NCBI RefSeq assembly: GCF_900021165.1
Contig: NZ_FCOQ01000013.1
Span: 155,512 to 219,511 of the forward strand
DNA length: 64,000 bases
Direction: 5' to 3'
Source of the DNA: Paenibacillus phocaeensis
Lineage (GTDB): Bacteria; Bacillota; Bacilli; Paenibacillales; Paenibacillaceae
The notes under the pieces are model-generated. The model ran no database searches and had not been told where the DNA came from. It saw nothing but the letters and a program-made list of their open reading frames with translations. Both the position numbers and the translations under genes were made by a program. Positions 7,526-16,755 of this stretch are shown here, in pieces. Numbering within the stretch: position 1 is the first letter of the stretch; every line of letters begins with the position of its first letter.

Positions 7526-10500
7526 TTATTTACTCCAGGATGTTTCTCCGCCTTCCAGCCGAAGTTTGTAATAATGGTCCTGAGACGCTTCCTCAATAGC
7601 TTGGAACGCCCAATGGCCCCTCGGCACATCCGGCCAAGTCGGCTCTTCATTGCCGTACAGCGGTCCTCTCTCCAACACCCGGTTGAACACGACTACAGCC
7701 TCTGCACGCGTCAACGATTTGCTTGGTTGGAAACTGCCATCCGGCATGCCTTCCACATAATTCGCTTCAAACACCTGCGCAATCTGCTCCTCCGCCCAAT
7801 GTCCGGCGACATCCTTGAAAGGATGGCTCGCTTCGCCTGCCAATCCTTTCCAACGCGCAATGATCGTGGCTAATTCCGCTCTTGTGATCGCTTTGTCCGG
7901 ATGGAAGCTGCCGTCTGGCATCCCCGTCATGAGTCCTACATTTGTTACAAATTCAATCGATTCCCGTGCCCAGTGATGCTCCGGCACATCCGGGTAAACC
8001 CCAGATTCACCGTTCGTTTGTTGACCCAGTAAACGGTACAGAATCGTTGCTACTTGTGCACGAGACAGAGAATCAGCCGGTTTGAACGTACCATCCGCAT
8101 AGCCGACGATGTAAGCCTGATGCAGCCCGTCTGCTTCCTTATTCAGGTTCAGAATCGTGAACGTACTGAATTTCTCAATGCTGAAGCTCAGACCTAGTTT
8201 CCCTTCCGCATAGTCGCCGATCTCCGGCGTTACCAGTTTCCGTTCGCCGTCGCTATGCTCAATGAAGATGGCCAGATTCGCGAGAAATGCCTTCCGCTTA
8301 TCCGCGTCTGTCGGCACATGGCTGCTGTCCATTGGCAATGTGATGTATACCGAACGGCTTAACATGTTCGTCTCAATCGTAAATGGACGATCCACCACGT
8401 ACAAGTTTCCGTCTTGCAACACTTCCCGTACGATTTGCTGCTGTTTCGCCCGCTCTTCGACCTGCTTGCGTTCGTTCTCCTGCTTGATCGGTATCAAGTA
8501 GAAGTAGAGATTCTCGTTCAAGCCGATCAGCGAACCGTTCGGAATCGCGATCATCCCGTTATCGGTATAGATCTCCAGATCGAGACCCGATTCTTGCACA
8601 ATTTTCAACGCATCCAGCGGCAAATCAACACGCACGTCCTTCACTTCGTCCTTGTTGTCCGGAATGATGATGCGTACGGCAGAAGCATCCATCTCCAGTG
8701 TTTTCTTTACGGATTCTGCCGCTATGCTCGCCTTTAAGGTTACCTTGTCGCTCTTAGTACTGTCAGAGTTGGTTGTCCGCACGATTTCGGTCTTGGCGAC
8801 TACGCCTTGCCCTTTTGCTTCAACCTCTACTGCGATTGTCTCTGTGTTAGACGGCTGGCCTGGGCTGCCTGTATTCGAGCTTCCGCTACCGCCCGTATTC
8901 GAGCTATCACTGCCGCCTCCAGACGCGGACCCCCGCGTCACGTGAATGGTGTAGGTCTTCGTGTTCCCGTCTTTACCTACCACCTTGATCATGATTTCAT
9001 TGGTTCCTACTAGCAAAGGAATCGGATCACTGGCGGATCCGCTCTTGACGGGCTTGCCATTGATCGTGATCGTTACATCCGAGCTTGCTGTTGTGACCGT
9101 AAACGAAATTTCACTGATACTATTGTTGACGGTCAGGGTGTAAACGTCATCGGTGACACTCCTCTGCAGCTCGCCCGTAGACGGTGCGATGATTACCGAT
9201 CCAGACTTGGGCGCCAAGTCTTTTCTGGCGTTCTCCAACGCTTCCAGGGCTGCGTCCACTTCCGCTTGGGTAGCGTCTTCCTTTTCCAACACTTCTTGGG
9301 CTGCCGTCAACTTCTCCTGATACGCGGCCCAGCTCGCTTCCGTATAGTCCGTCTCGATCAAGCCTTTCGACAGTTCTACTTCCGCTCGCAGCTCGGATTT
9401 ATTTACGGCTGGCACTGCGACTTCTTCCAGTGCTGTTCTAGCCGAATTCAGCGCCACGTAGGCCGCGTCCACTTCTGCTTGGGTTGCGTCTTCCTTTTCC
9501 AGCACTTCTTGGGCTGCCGTCAGCTTCTCCTGATACGCGGCCCAGCTCGCTTCCGTATAGTCCGCCTCGATCAAGCCTTTCGACAGTTCTACTTCCGCTC
9601 GCAGCTCGGATTTATTTACGGCTGGGGCTGCGACTTCTTCCAGTGCTGTTCTAGCCGAATTCAGCGCCAAGTAAGCCGCATCCACTTCTGCTTGGGTTGC
9701 GTCTTCCTTTTTCAGCACTTCTTGGGCTGCCTCTAACGCTTCTTGTAACTCTAACCAGCTCTCGCTGGTCCAGTCCTCGGCTTTTAGCCCTTCATGATTG
9801 ATTTCCGTTACTTTCGCCTGCAATTGTGATTTGTCTACGACTACAAACTGTTTAGTCACAGTCTCCGACTGTGTTTTATTTTTATTGGCTATAACATCGA
9901 TGTTATATGGACCGATATTCAGGGCCTCATCAACTGGAAAATTCCAGTTCCCGTTCTCGTCAGCGGTTACCTCTTCAGTAATAACGATAGACGGGTCTGT
10001 TGCACTAACGATCTTTATCGTTACTGTTGCATGAGGTTCTGTTATTCCTTTCAGGGTCGGACGTGTCCCTGTAATCTCACCATCGGTACTCGGTTGGTTC
10101 AATTCATTCTTGAATAAACGCCATACCAAATTCTTATTTGCATCATAACTTGCAAGAATAGAGCCGGAGTCAGCAATCAAATTCTCAATACTACCCATAC
10201 CGGCCTCTTCTACTTTTCCAAACAGCACCCCGGGTTCCATTTTCTGCGTGGTAATCCCTGCTTCTCCAGTAAACACACCGTTTAGAATAAGATTTTTATT
10301 GTTTGCCAGGTTCACGTTTAATGCTTTTCCGGCAGATGTATTTCCCGTGATCCGTGCTTCACCCGAAAGGTAGACTGCACCACCGCTGGGCTGAACTCCT
10401 CCGCCAATATTGTCCGTGATAAGGCCTCCGGTCATAATAAATGCTCCATCATAAAGCACGACCGCCGCACCTGGAACTTTCGAGCTATTATTGTCTCTAA

Positions 10501-11116
10501 TTTTCCCACTTTTCATTTCCACAGCAGAACCGGTGTGATTGATAAATATCACACTTCCTACATGTTTGGAATAGCTGTTTTGTAAAATAGCACCTTCATC
10601 AATGATAAGTTTTGATCCCGTGTAGACATTAAATAATCTTCCGTCGACCTCTTTTACTTCGAGGTTGCCGTCAATGATAATATTTCTTAATGTTAGCTGG
10701 CTCTTATTATTTAGTTGAAATAGTACTTTCATGTAACCGGTTGGATTGGCACGCTTAATCACCACGGGTTCTTTGACATCAGGGGCAGTAGCGATTGTAA
10801 TATGCTTGGCCCCATCTAGTGGAACACCTACATCGCTCGTTCCAACACTTGTCAATGTGATATTGTCTATGACATATATGGTTCCCGTTCCCCCATCGGG
10901 TACCTGCTTATAGGCCGTTTGCAATGTAGCATAAGGATTCTCCCGGGTTCCATCACCTGCGGTGTCATCACCCTTACTGGCGACGTAGACGGCAACTTCA
11001 TCATCCGCAGCATAGCTGGCCGGAGTTCCGAAACCTACCCCCCATCCCGTGAAGACAAAAGTAAAAATCAGAAACATAATCCCAATTTTCCGCAAATTCA
11101 TATCATAGCTTTTCAT
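7526..11116 (-). CDS. Large SLH-domain cell-surface protein with beta-helix, Ig-like and FIVAR domains
   Basis: A 1196-residue exported protein. A signal peptide ends near residue 36 (ASYA). Residues about 41-330 resemble a right-handed beta-helix (short repeated hydrophobic strands, ITGNTSAGKALNVNLANN). An Ig-like module spans about 347-427, three FIVAR helical modules about 428-495, 500-566 and 571-635, and a cadherin-like beta-sandwich about 645-728. A Ser/Gly linker (729-760) and an unassigned region (761-992) follow. SLH modules lie at about 1000-1031, 1040-1082 and 1099-1140, with a partial fourth at 1161-1180. SLH modules bind pyruvylated secondary wall polymer, so the protein sits on the cell wall with its N-terminus outward, probably as an adhesin. 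AAAGGA precedes the ATG. It is the next gene downstream of secA2 on the same strand, and a terminator follows it. Confidence 0.88.
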   Translation of the reverse strand: MKSYDMNLRKIGIMFLIFTFVFTGWGVGFGTPASYAADDEVAVYVASKGDDTAGDGTRENPYATLQTAYKQVPDGGTGTIYVIDNITLTSVGTSDVGVPLDGAKHITIATAPDVKEPVVIKRANPTGYMKVLFQLNNKSQLTLRNIIIDGNLEVKEVDGRLFNVYTGSKLIIDEGAILQNSYSKHVGSVIFINHTGSAVEMKSGKIRDNNSSKVPGAAVVLYDGAFIMTGGLITDNIGGGVQPSGGAVYLSGEARITGNTSAGKALNVNLANNKNLILNGVFTGEAGITTQKMEPGVLFGKVEEAGMGSIENLIADSGSILASYDANKNLVWRLFKNELNQPSTDGEITGTRPTLKGITEPHATVTIKIVSATDPSIVITEEVTADENGNWNFPVDEALNIGPYNIDVIANKNKTQSETVTKQFVVVDKSQLQAKVTEINHEGLKAEDWTSESWLELQEALEAAQEVLKKEDATQAEVDAAYLALNSARTALEEVAAPAVNKSELRAEVELSKGLIEADYTEASWAAYQEKLTAAQEVLEKEDATQAEVDAAYVALNSARTALEEVAVPAVNKSELRAEVELSKGLIETDYTEASWAAYQEKLTAAQEVLEKEDATQAEVDAALEALENARKDLAPKSGSVIIAPSTGELQRSVTDDVYTLTVNNSISEISFTVTTASSDVTITINGKPVKSGSASDPIPLLVGTNEIMIKVVGKDGNTKTYTIHVTRGSASGGGSDSSNTGGSGSSNTGSPGQPSNTETIAVEVEAKGQGVVAKTEIVRTTNSDSTKSDKVTLKASIAAESVKKTLEMDASAVRIIIPDNKDEVKDVRVDLPLDALKIVQESGLDLEIYTDNGMIAIPNGSLIGLNENLYFYLIPIKQENERKQVEERAKQQQIVREVLQDGNLYVVDRPFTIETNMLSRSVYITLPMDSSHVPTDADKRKAFLANLAIFIEHSDGERKLVTPEIGDYAEGKLGLSFSIEKFSTFTILNLNKEADGLHQAYIVGYADGTFKPADSLSRAQVATILYRLLGQQTNGESGVYPDVPEHHWARESIEFVTNVGLMTGMPDGSFHPDKAITRAELATIIARWKGLAGEASHPFKDVAGHWAEEQIAQVFEANYVEGMPDGSFQPSKSLTRAEAVVVFNRVLERGPLYGNEEPTWPDVPRGHWAFQAIEEASQDHYYKLRLEGGETSWSK
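9264..9715. repeat. 213-bp tandem repeats encoding FIVAR modules
   Basis: The segment starting GCTTGGG at 9264 recurs at 9477 and 9690, exactly 213 bases apart (71 codons). The first two units are nearly identical at base level; the third begins the more diverged FIVAR module. The protein repeats NKSELRAEVELSKGLIE and TEASWAAYQEKLTAAQEVLE. Such near-identity means recent duplication or gene conversion, so copy number may vary between strains. Confidence 0.9.
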
Positions 11117-11536
11117 TCTAATCGTTCCTTTCAGAGTTGTATTCAGCTTTCAATGAATTCTAATTTGAGTTGATCCTCCCCTTTTCTTTTAATCATCCGC
11201 TGCGACAAGGTTAACAAGACTCCTCATTAAAGAACTCGAACTCGATATCCTTCCGTACAGATTTGCTTCCAATAAACGTGCTGCTTTATATGTAATTCAG
11301 CAAGACCTAAGGTTCCTTTGAGAAGTCTTTGCTTTGGAAATTCCCCAAGCAGACGATAATCTACATTTTTATTCATCGTAAATTCCGACAAGATTATATC
11401 AAATTTAAATAGACAAAATCTCGACAATCCGATGTTCATAGGTTTTGAAGCAGCCATTCATCTGGGAATACGGGAGATATGAGCAAAATGCAAGTTTAAA
11501 TCGGTGAATGGAAACGTTAGTTCAACATATAAACAA
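11117..11536. other. Intergenic region between secA2 and the SLH gene
   Basis: About 420 bases of A+T-rich DNA upstream of the minus-strand SLH gene. It should hold that gene's promoter, but I could not assign -35 and -10 boxes with confidence. An open frame of 76 codons (11227-11457, minus) has no good ribosome site or recognisable product and is not called. Confidence 0.4.
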
Positions 11537-11575
11537 CGGCGAACAAAGACTTTATTTTATAGTCTTTGTTCGCCG
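11537..11575 (-). terminator. Long perfect hairpin, probable terminator of the secA2 operon
   Basis: CGGCGAACAAAGACT (11537-11551) and its exact complement (11561-11575) flank a 9-base loop. On the minus strand the stem is followed by TTGTTTAT. It lies about 95 bases beyond the secA2 stop and separates that operon from the SLH gene. A 15-bp perfect stem is longer than needed for termination. Confidence 0.7.
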
Positions 11576-11668
11576 GATAATTGTCACTGTCGTCCTACGT
11601 TATTATCTTATAGTGAGTATCCCATCTGCGGGAAAACAAGGAGCCTCTGCCGCAGCGATACGTCCCGA

Positions 11669-13963
11669 TTAAAATTCGGACCACCCGAATACCGGCCGCA
11701 GCATCTTGCGCATCCAATAAGCGATGACCGTGCCTGCGCCCCACGAACCGGGATTCTGCAAGTACTCCATGTATTGATCGCTGATGATATAGGTCCGGGT
11801 GGAAGTAGGGTTCTTCAGTCCGAACTTGTCCCATATCGCCGGATCATTCGAACCTCCGAGCTTGGCGAGCATTTTCGCCGACTCCCGATTTATTTTAGCC
11901 GGAAGCTGCTCGAAGGCTTGGATGATTTGTGTATGAAATTCGTCGATCGGATCGCGGTTAACCAGGCTCGTCAAATGAATGCTCTCGCGAATGTAGGAGA
12001 CATATTCCAGATGCTCCGCCCAGAACTTGTCGATAAAGTAAAGCCGTACCCGCTGCTCCGAAGGGCTCATCGGCTTCTTGCCTTTCAAAATGCCGAGCCG
12101 CTCCTCGTACAGAATACGCCGCTGTTCCTCCACCATATCCGAATAACGGTTCAACTCCTGGCGGATCTGAAAGTTCTGACCCATAATCACGCGCTGAATG
12201 TGCGTAATTTTGCTGCGGAGCACCGACTCTTCGAGGGGCTCCTCCTGCCGGAGGGTCCGGTAGGCGCGCGGAATCACTTGATCGATGCCGAACCGAAGCA
12301 ATAACTCGTCTTCCAGGCTTACGAAAAAGACGGAAGCCCCCGGGTCGCCTTGGCGCCCGGCACGCCCGCGCAGCTGGTCGTCGATCCGCACGCTCTCGTG
12401 CACATGCGTGCCCATGACGTACAACCCGCCCAGCTTGGCGACAGCTTCCGCTTGCGTGGGGTCCCCGCCGCCCAGCCGAATGTCGACGCCGCGCCCCGCC
12501 ATATTCGTAGATACCGTCACGGCTCCGATTTCTCCGGCTTTCGCAATGATCTCGGCTTCTTCCGCATCGTTCTTGGCATTCAGAACATGGCAAGGGATGC
12601 CGAGAGCCGCCAGTTTCTCCGCCAGCCTATCCGACTCCTCGACGCTGGACGTACCGATGAGAATCGGACGTCCCGTGCGATGGACGGACGAGATTTCTTG
12701 GACCAGCGCCTTGAATTTGGCTTCTTTATGGGTGTAAATCCGGTGCGGAGCGTCGATCCGCAGATTGGGCCGGTTCGGCGGAATGCGCACGACCTGCAGC
12801 GTATATATCGCTTCGAATTCCATGGCGGACACCTGCGCGGTCGCCGTCATTCCGCACATCTTCGGATACAGACTAAGGAAGTGTTGAAGGGTGATCGTTC
12901 CGAGTATTTTCCCCCCGGCTACAGGTTGGAGCCCTTCTTTGACCGCAAGCGCAGCCTGCAGCCCCTGCGGCAAATGCCGGTTCTCCGCTACGCGGCCGGT
13001 ATATTCGTCGATCAGCTCGATTTGACCGTTCCGGACGATGTAATCGACGTCTTTTTTCAATAACGCCTCCGCATGCAGCGCGCAATTCAACGACGACAAC
13101 AACTCACTGTTATGGCTTTCGTACAAATTGCCGCATCCCAGCAGTTCTTCCGCTAACGCAGCACCCGCTTCACTCAAATATACATTCCGCTGGAACTCGT
13201 CGAAGTCATAATGCTCCGCTTGCTTGAGCTGCCGAGCGACCTCGGCTATACGCATGCCGCCGCCTTCCGAACCGCCCGGATCACCGGCGATGACCAGCGG
13301 CACCCGCGCCTCATCCAGAAGCAGCGAATCCGCTTCGTCCACGATGACGTAATGGAAAGGGCGCTGCACGGTATCGGCTTCGCTTAAGGCGATCGTGTCG
13401 CGCAAATAATCGAAACCCGCCTCTTTGGCTGTCACATAAGTAATATCCGCGGCGTACGCCTCCCGTTTCTCGGACGGGCTCATGCCCGCTTGCACCGATC
13501 GCACCGTTAACCCGAGGAGACGATAGATCGGGCCCATCCACTCCGCATCCCGATGGGCCAAATAATCGTTAAACGTCAGCACGTGAACGCCTTTGCCAGT
13601 CAGCGCATGAAGATAGGCAGGCATCACCGCAGAGAGTGTTTTTCCTTCGCCGGTCTGCTGCTCGATTAAATATCCCTCATGCAAGGCGATAGCCGCCATG
13701 ATCTGAACCTCGTAGGGCTGTAATCCGACCGTCCTCTTCGCGGCCTCGCAGACTAGCGAATAGGCGTCAACAAGCAGCTTGTCTAAAGACGCCCCCGACT
13801 TTGCTTCTTCTCCCAGTCGGAAGGATTCCGCTTGCAGTTGCCTGTCGTCCCACGCCCCCAAATTCCGGTTTCGGATGCGTGCCACTTGCTCCCGATAGCC
13901 CTTTAGCTTGTGCCGATGATCGTGGTTTTGGAATTCTTGCATGAACTTGACGGCTAACTTCAT
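11669..13963 (-). CDS. secA2: Accessory Sec translocase ATPase SecA2
   Basis: A 764-residue SecA-family ATPase. Walker A is QQTGEGKT at 102-109, followed by the DEAD-type Walker B VIVDEADSLLLDEAR. Helicase motifs GTSSVEESDRL, NMAGRGVDIRLGGG and DDQLRGRAGRQGDPG are all present. It is shorter than housekeeping SecA (about 840) and lacks the C-terminal Cys/His zinc motif that binds SecB and lipids, ending instead at MLRPVFGWSEF. Both traits point to SecA2, which exports a restricted set of surface proteins through SecY. It is the last gene of a four-gene minus-strand operon with an ABC transporter (16 bases after the permease) and lies next to a large SLH protein. In Bacillus anthracis SecA2 is known to serve SLH S-layer proteins; the same here is inference. 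Confidence 0.85.
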   Translation of the reverse strand: MKLAVKFMQEFQNHDHRHKLKGYREQVARIRNRNLGAWDDRQLQAESFRLGEEAKSGASLDKLLVDAYSLVCEAAKRTVGLQPYEVQIMAAIALHEGYLIEQQTGEGKTLSAVMPAYLHALTGKGVHVLTFNDYLAHRDAEWMGPIYRLLGLTVRSVQAGMSPSEKREAYAADITYVTAKEAGFDYLRDTIALSEADTVQRPFHYVIVDEADSLLLDEARVPLVIAGDPGGSEGGGMRIAEVARQLKQAEHYDFDEFQRNVYLSEAGAALAEELLGCGNLYESHNSELLSSLNCALHAEALLKKDVDYIVRNGQIELIDEYTGRVAENRHLPQGLQAALAVKEGLQPVAGGKILGTITLQHFLSLYPKMCGMTATAQVSAMEFEAIYTLQVVRIPPNRPNLRIDAPHRIYTHKEAKFKALVQEISSVHRTGRPILIGTSSVEESDRLAEKLAALGIPCHVLNAKNDAEEAEIIAKAGEIGAVTVSTNMAGRGVDIRLGGGDPTQAEAVAKLGGLYVMGTHVHESVRIDDQLRGRAGRQGDPGASVFFVSLEDELLLRFGIDQVIPRAYRTLRQEEPLEESVLRSKITHIQRVIMGQNFQIRQELNRYSDMVEEQRRILYEERLGILKGKKPMSPSEQRVRLYFIDKFWAEHLEYVSYIRESIHLTSLVNRDPIDEFHTQIIQAFEQLPAKINRESAKMLAKLGGSNDPAIWDKFGLKNPTSTRTYIISDQYMEYLQNPGSWGAGTVIAYWMRKMLRPVFGWSEF

Positions 13964-13979
13964 CAGCGGTTGCTCCCTC

Positions 13980-14705
13980 CTACTCGTCTTTTAACCGGCG
14001 TTGATACAAAACGACAGATATGATCGTAAGAGCAACCGTCCAGGCCAAAGTGATGAGGAGGGGTTTCAATAGATCTCCCGTCGTATAGCCAACCTCGCTT
14101 AAACGCAGCAAGTGCCCAAGCTGACTGCTCGGTACGTAATCCAGCGCTTTGAAGATCGGATAATCATCTTCCAGATACACTCCCCAAGGCGCCCCGGTGA
14201 ATACGAAGGCTACAGGAAGTATGGATAACGAGGCATCCAGCAGCGTCCTGGAGAATAAGCCGCAGATCGTTCCGGCCGCGATGTAGAGAATCAGCGAAAG
14301 CACAACGGCTGCCGCAAAAGCCCCTATATGGGCCGGCTTATATCCAAATAGATACGTAGAAATAGCCAGATCGACAGCCGACATGACAAAAACCAGACTG
14401 CTCTTGCCGATTAAAACGTCCAGGGTCGTAGCCGGTGTCATCATTAGGGATCTCAACGTGTTGCGCTCCTTCTCTTCCGCAAACAAGCAGGCTTGAGCAA
14501 AACAGGTCAGCATTACAAACGAAAGATTAAGAACGGTCGCGAAAGTCCCGGCCACGGAAGCTAAGGGCAGAGTCGAATCTACTCCCCGAATCAGAAGGGC
14601 GAGAACAATCGGAGTAATCAACATAATGGAGATCGCATAATTGCGTGAAAACTCTTTGTAGTCCTTCACGAAGATTGCCCGCACCCGTTTGAATGAGATA
14701 CTCAT
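13980..14705 (-). CDS. ABC-2 type transporter permease
   Basis: A 241-residue membrane protein with about six hydrophobic spans and the ABC-2 hallmark segment EEKERNTLRSLMMTPATTLDVLIGKS (about residues 76-101), seen in exporters and NatB-like permeases. Its ATG overlaps the stop of the ATPase gene (ATGA at 14702-14705), so the two are translationally coupled. It should form an exporter with that ATPase; the substrate is unknown. Confidence 0.85.
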   Translation of the reverse strand: MSISFKRVRAIFVKDYKEFSRNYAISIMLITPIVLALLIRGVDSTLPLASVAGTFATVLNLSFVMLTCFAQACLFAEEKERNTLRSLMMTPATTLDVLIGKSSLVFVMSAVDLAISTYLFGYKPAHIGAFAAAVVLSLILYIAAGTICGLFSRTLLDASLSILPVAFVFTGAPWGVYLEDDYPIFKALDYVPSSQLGHLLRLSEVGYTTGDLLKPLLITLAWTVALTIISVVLYQRRLKDE

Positions 14706-15547
14706 CGCAGCTCACTTCCCGTCATTTTTATAAAAATATCACCTAAACTTGGCTCTTTGGTCTCCAATCGGTCAATGAGTCCACGCTTCATCCAGTCGGC
14801 GATCTGATCGGCCGTTTCCCCATCAATCGGAAGCTCGCAGGCTTCCCCATGGATGAACTCAACACGAACTACGTGTTCCCGATGCTGTTTCTTAAGCTCC
14901 TTCGGCGAACCGATCGCTTGAATTTTCCCTTGGTATAATATCGCGACACGGTTACACAGCAACTCAGCCTCATTCATATCATGCGTCGTTAGGAAAATCG
15001 TTGTCCCCTTCTCATTTAAGTAGCGTAAGCCTTTATAAATATGTGCCGAGTTTACGGGGTCCAAAGCCGAAGTTGGCTCATCCAGGAACAACAGCTCCGG
15101 CTCATGAATGACCGCGCAGGCCAACATCACACGCTGACGCATCCCTTTCGATAAGCGATGGATCTTCTTCTTGCTCTCCCCGCTTAAATTAACAAACCGC
15201 AGCACCTGATCCATCGATGACCGGGGAAGATCATACAACCTGCGATACAGCTCCAGATTTTCTTCAATCGTCAATCGCTCATATAAGCCGCTGTTATCTG
15301 TCAAAATGCCAAAACGCATCTTCTGTGCGGACTGTTGCAATAGCTCCGCCGGCTGATTAAATACACGGGCTTGCCCGCTTGTCGGGTTGAATTGAGCCGT
15401 TAAAATCTTGATTAAGGTCGTTTTTCCCGAGCCGCTCGGACCCAGGAACCCAAAGATTTCGCCCTTCGGTATGGAAAAGGACACGTCGGACAACGCATCC
15501 TTAGTTCCGAATCGCTTTCGAATCCGTTCAACTTGGATCACATTCAT
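14702..15547 (-). CDS. ABC transporter ATP-binding protein
   Basis: A complete ABC ATPase: Walker A GPSGSGKTT near residues 36-44, signature LSKGMRQR, Walker B LLFLDEPTSALD and switch His in TTHDMNEAE. The C-terminal 60 residues form a small extra domain like those of NatA/CcmA-type exporter ATPases. A GTG three codons upstream (15556) is in frame, but the ATG at 15547 is better placed after AAAGGAAG. It works with the coupled permease and stands in contrast to the degenerate ATPase domain in the upstream gene. Confidence 0.9.
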   Translation of the reverse strand: MNVIQVERIRKRFGTKDALSDVSFSIPKGEIFGFLGPSGSGKTTLIKILTAQFNPTSGQARVFNQPAELLQQSAQKMRFGILTDNSGLYERLTIEENLELYRRLYDLPRSSMDQVLRFVNLSGESKKKIHRLSKGMRQRVMLACAVIHEPELLFLDEPTSALDPVNSAHIYKGLRYLNEKGTTIFLTTHDMNEAELLCNRVAILYQGKIQAIGSPKELKKQHREHVVRVEFIHGEACELPIDGETADQIADWMKRGLIDRLETKEPSLGDIFIKMTGSELR

Positions 15548-15700
15548 GAAGACCACTTCCTTTGGGTTGGGTTGATGCCCTAAGCATATAAGGATTGCCT
15601 GCTTCCAACCACCAAATCCCGCCGAAATGTAGCTGTTCCCGCCTGAACGGTACCCTGGAATCCTTGATTGGATCGAAAATGCCCCCGGAAATGGGATATT

Positions 15701-16636
15701 TTAAATGTGAAGAAGGGCCTTTAATTCCTGTAATTTGGAACGGGATAAAGGGACCACGGCGTCCTCCTCCGTATTTAATCGCAGACTGTAGCTATTCTTG
15801 GTCCAGGTAATAATCTCTCGGACTTTTTGCAGGTTAACGATGTAGGATCGATGGCATCTGAAAAATCCGAAATGGTTCAATCTCTGCTCCAGCTCGGTCA
15901 GCGTCAGAGCACAGACATAATTTTCTCCACCTACATGGACGAGGATCGCGCCGTCCAAGCTTTCGATGTAATCGACTTCAGGCGGATCGAATAAAATCAC
16001 CTTGTCATTTCTTTTCGTAGAAATTTTTTGCAAGGTAATATTGGCCCGGTCTTGTTCCGGCTCTTCCGGTTGGCCTTCTTCCGAATCCCGAATATCCAGC
16101 GGATGGAAGCCCAATTCGTTCAATCGATAAATGGCGTCACAGGAAATCATGGCATCCTCTAAATTCGCGGTTAGAATTAAAACCCGCTTCTCTTTCGAAA
16201 GGTCGTCCAAAATCCGTTTAAAATGACGGCGTTCCTCTTCCTCCAAGTAAAAATAGGGCTCCTCCAGGACCAGTGTAGGCTGATGCGCAAAAAAGACGCG
16301 GAGCAAAGTGACATACATCCTTTTCGATGAGCTTAGATTCTTGATTCTTGTCTTTCGTTCCTCTTTCAAGGCGAAATAATCCAACAACCGTGCGACCCGA
16401 TCTTGCCGCTCCGTTACTCGGACCAGAAAAGTCATCAGCTCTTCCACCGTCAAATGCAAATACTCGTTCTGCCCCGCTCGAAACAAATAATATCGGGCAG
16501 AATCCTCCAATTGACTCATCAAAAGCTGCTTTCGCTTCAAGTCCGTGATAATGCCAACCGAGGGGTTCAATGTCATATTGAATTCGATCTTCGGCAGAAG
16601 TAATTTCCCATTGTCATAAATTGGTTGAAAATGCAT
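15701..16636 (-). CDS. Degenerate ABC-ATPase domain fused to a LytTR DNA-binding domain
   Basis: A 311-residue regulator. Residues about 25-175 follow the layout of an ABC ATPase but without its active site. The Walker A place reads SVGIITDLKRKQLL with no GKT, the signature is LSSSKRM (101-107), Walker B is TLVLEEPYF (121-129), and the switch His is replaced in TANLEDA. Residues about 205-311 are a LytTR DNA-binding domain (YIESLDGAILVHV, FFRCHRSYIVNLQKVREI, VPLSRSKLQELKALL). The start is taken at the second ATG because GAGGAGG lies inside the longer frame (16654) just before it. As first gene of the operon with a working ABC ATPase, permease and secA2, it probably regulates them, perhaps by pairing with the real ATPase. 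That mechanism is inference. Confidence 0.8.
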   Translation of the reverse strand: MHFQPIYDNGKLLLPKIEFNMTLNPSVGIITDLKRKQLLMSQLEDSARYYLFRAGQNEYLHLTVEELMTFLVRVTERQDRVARLLDYFALKEERKTRIKNLSSSKRMYVTLLRVFFAHQPTLVLEEPYFYLEEEERRHFKRILDDLSKEKRVLILTANLEDAMISCDAIYRLNELGFHPLDIRDSEEGQPEEPEQDRANITLQKISTKRNDKVILFDPPEVDYIESLDGAILVHVGGENYVCALTLTELEQRLNHFGFFRCHRSYIVNLQKVREIITWTKNSYSLRLNTEEDAVVPLSRSKLQELKALLHI

Positions 16637-16755
16637 GCCGTCCTCCTCGTCCATGCCGCTGCAGGAGATGCTGCAGGAGATATATAATTATTTTATACTG
16701 AAACGGCATGGCTTCGCTAAGCAGGAAGTATTTTGGGGACGGGAGAGGGTTGGAG

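Noticed and set aside
11504..12304. Plus-strand frame of 266 codons across the hairpin and secA2 3' end
   Set aside because: It runs through a perfect terminator hairpin and antisense to secA2.
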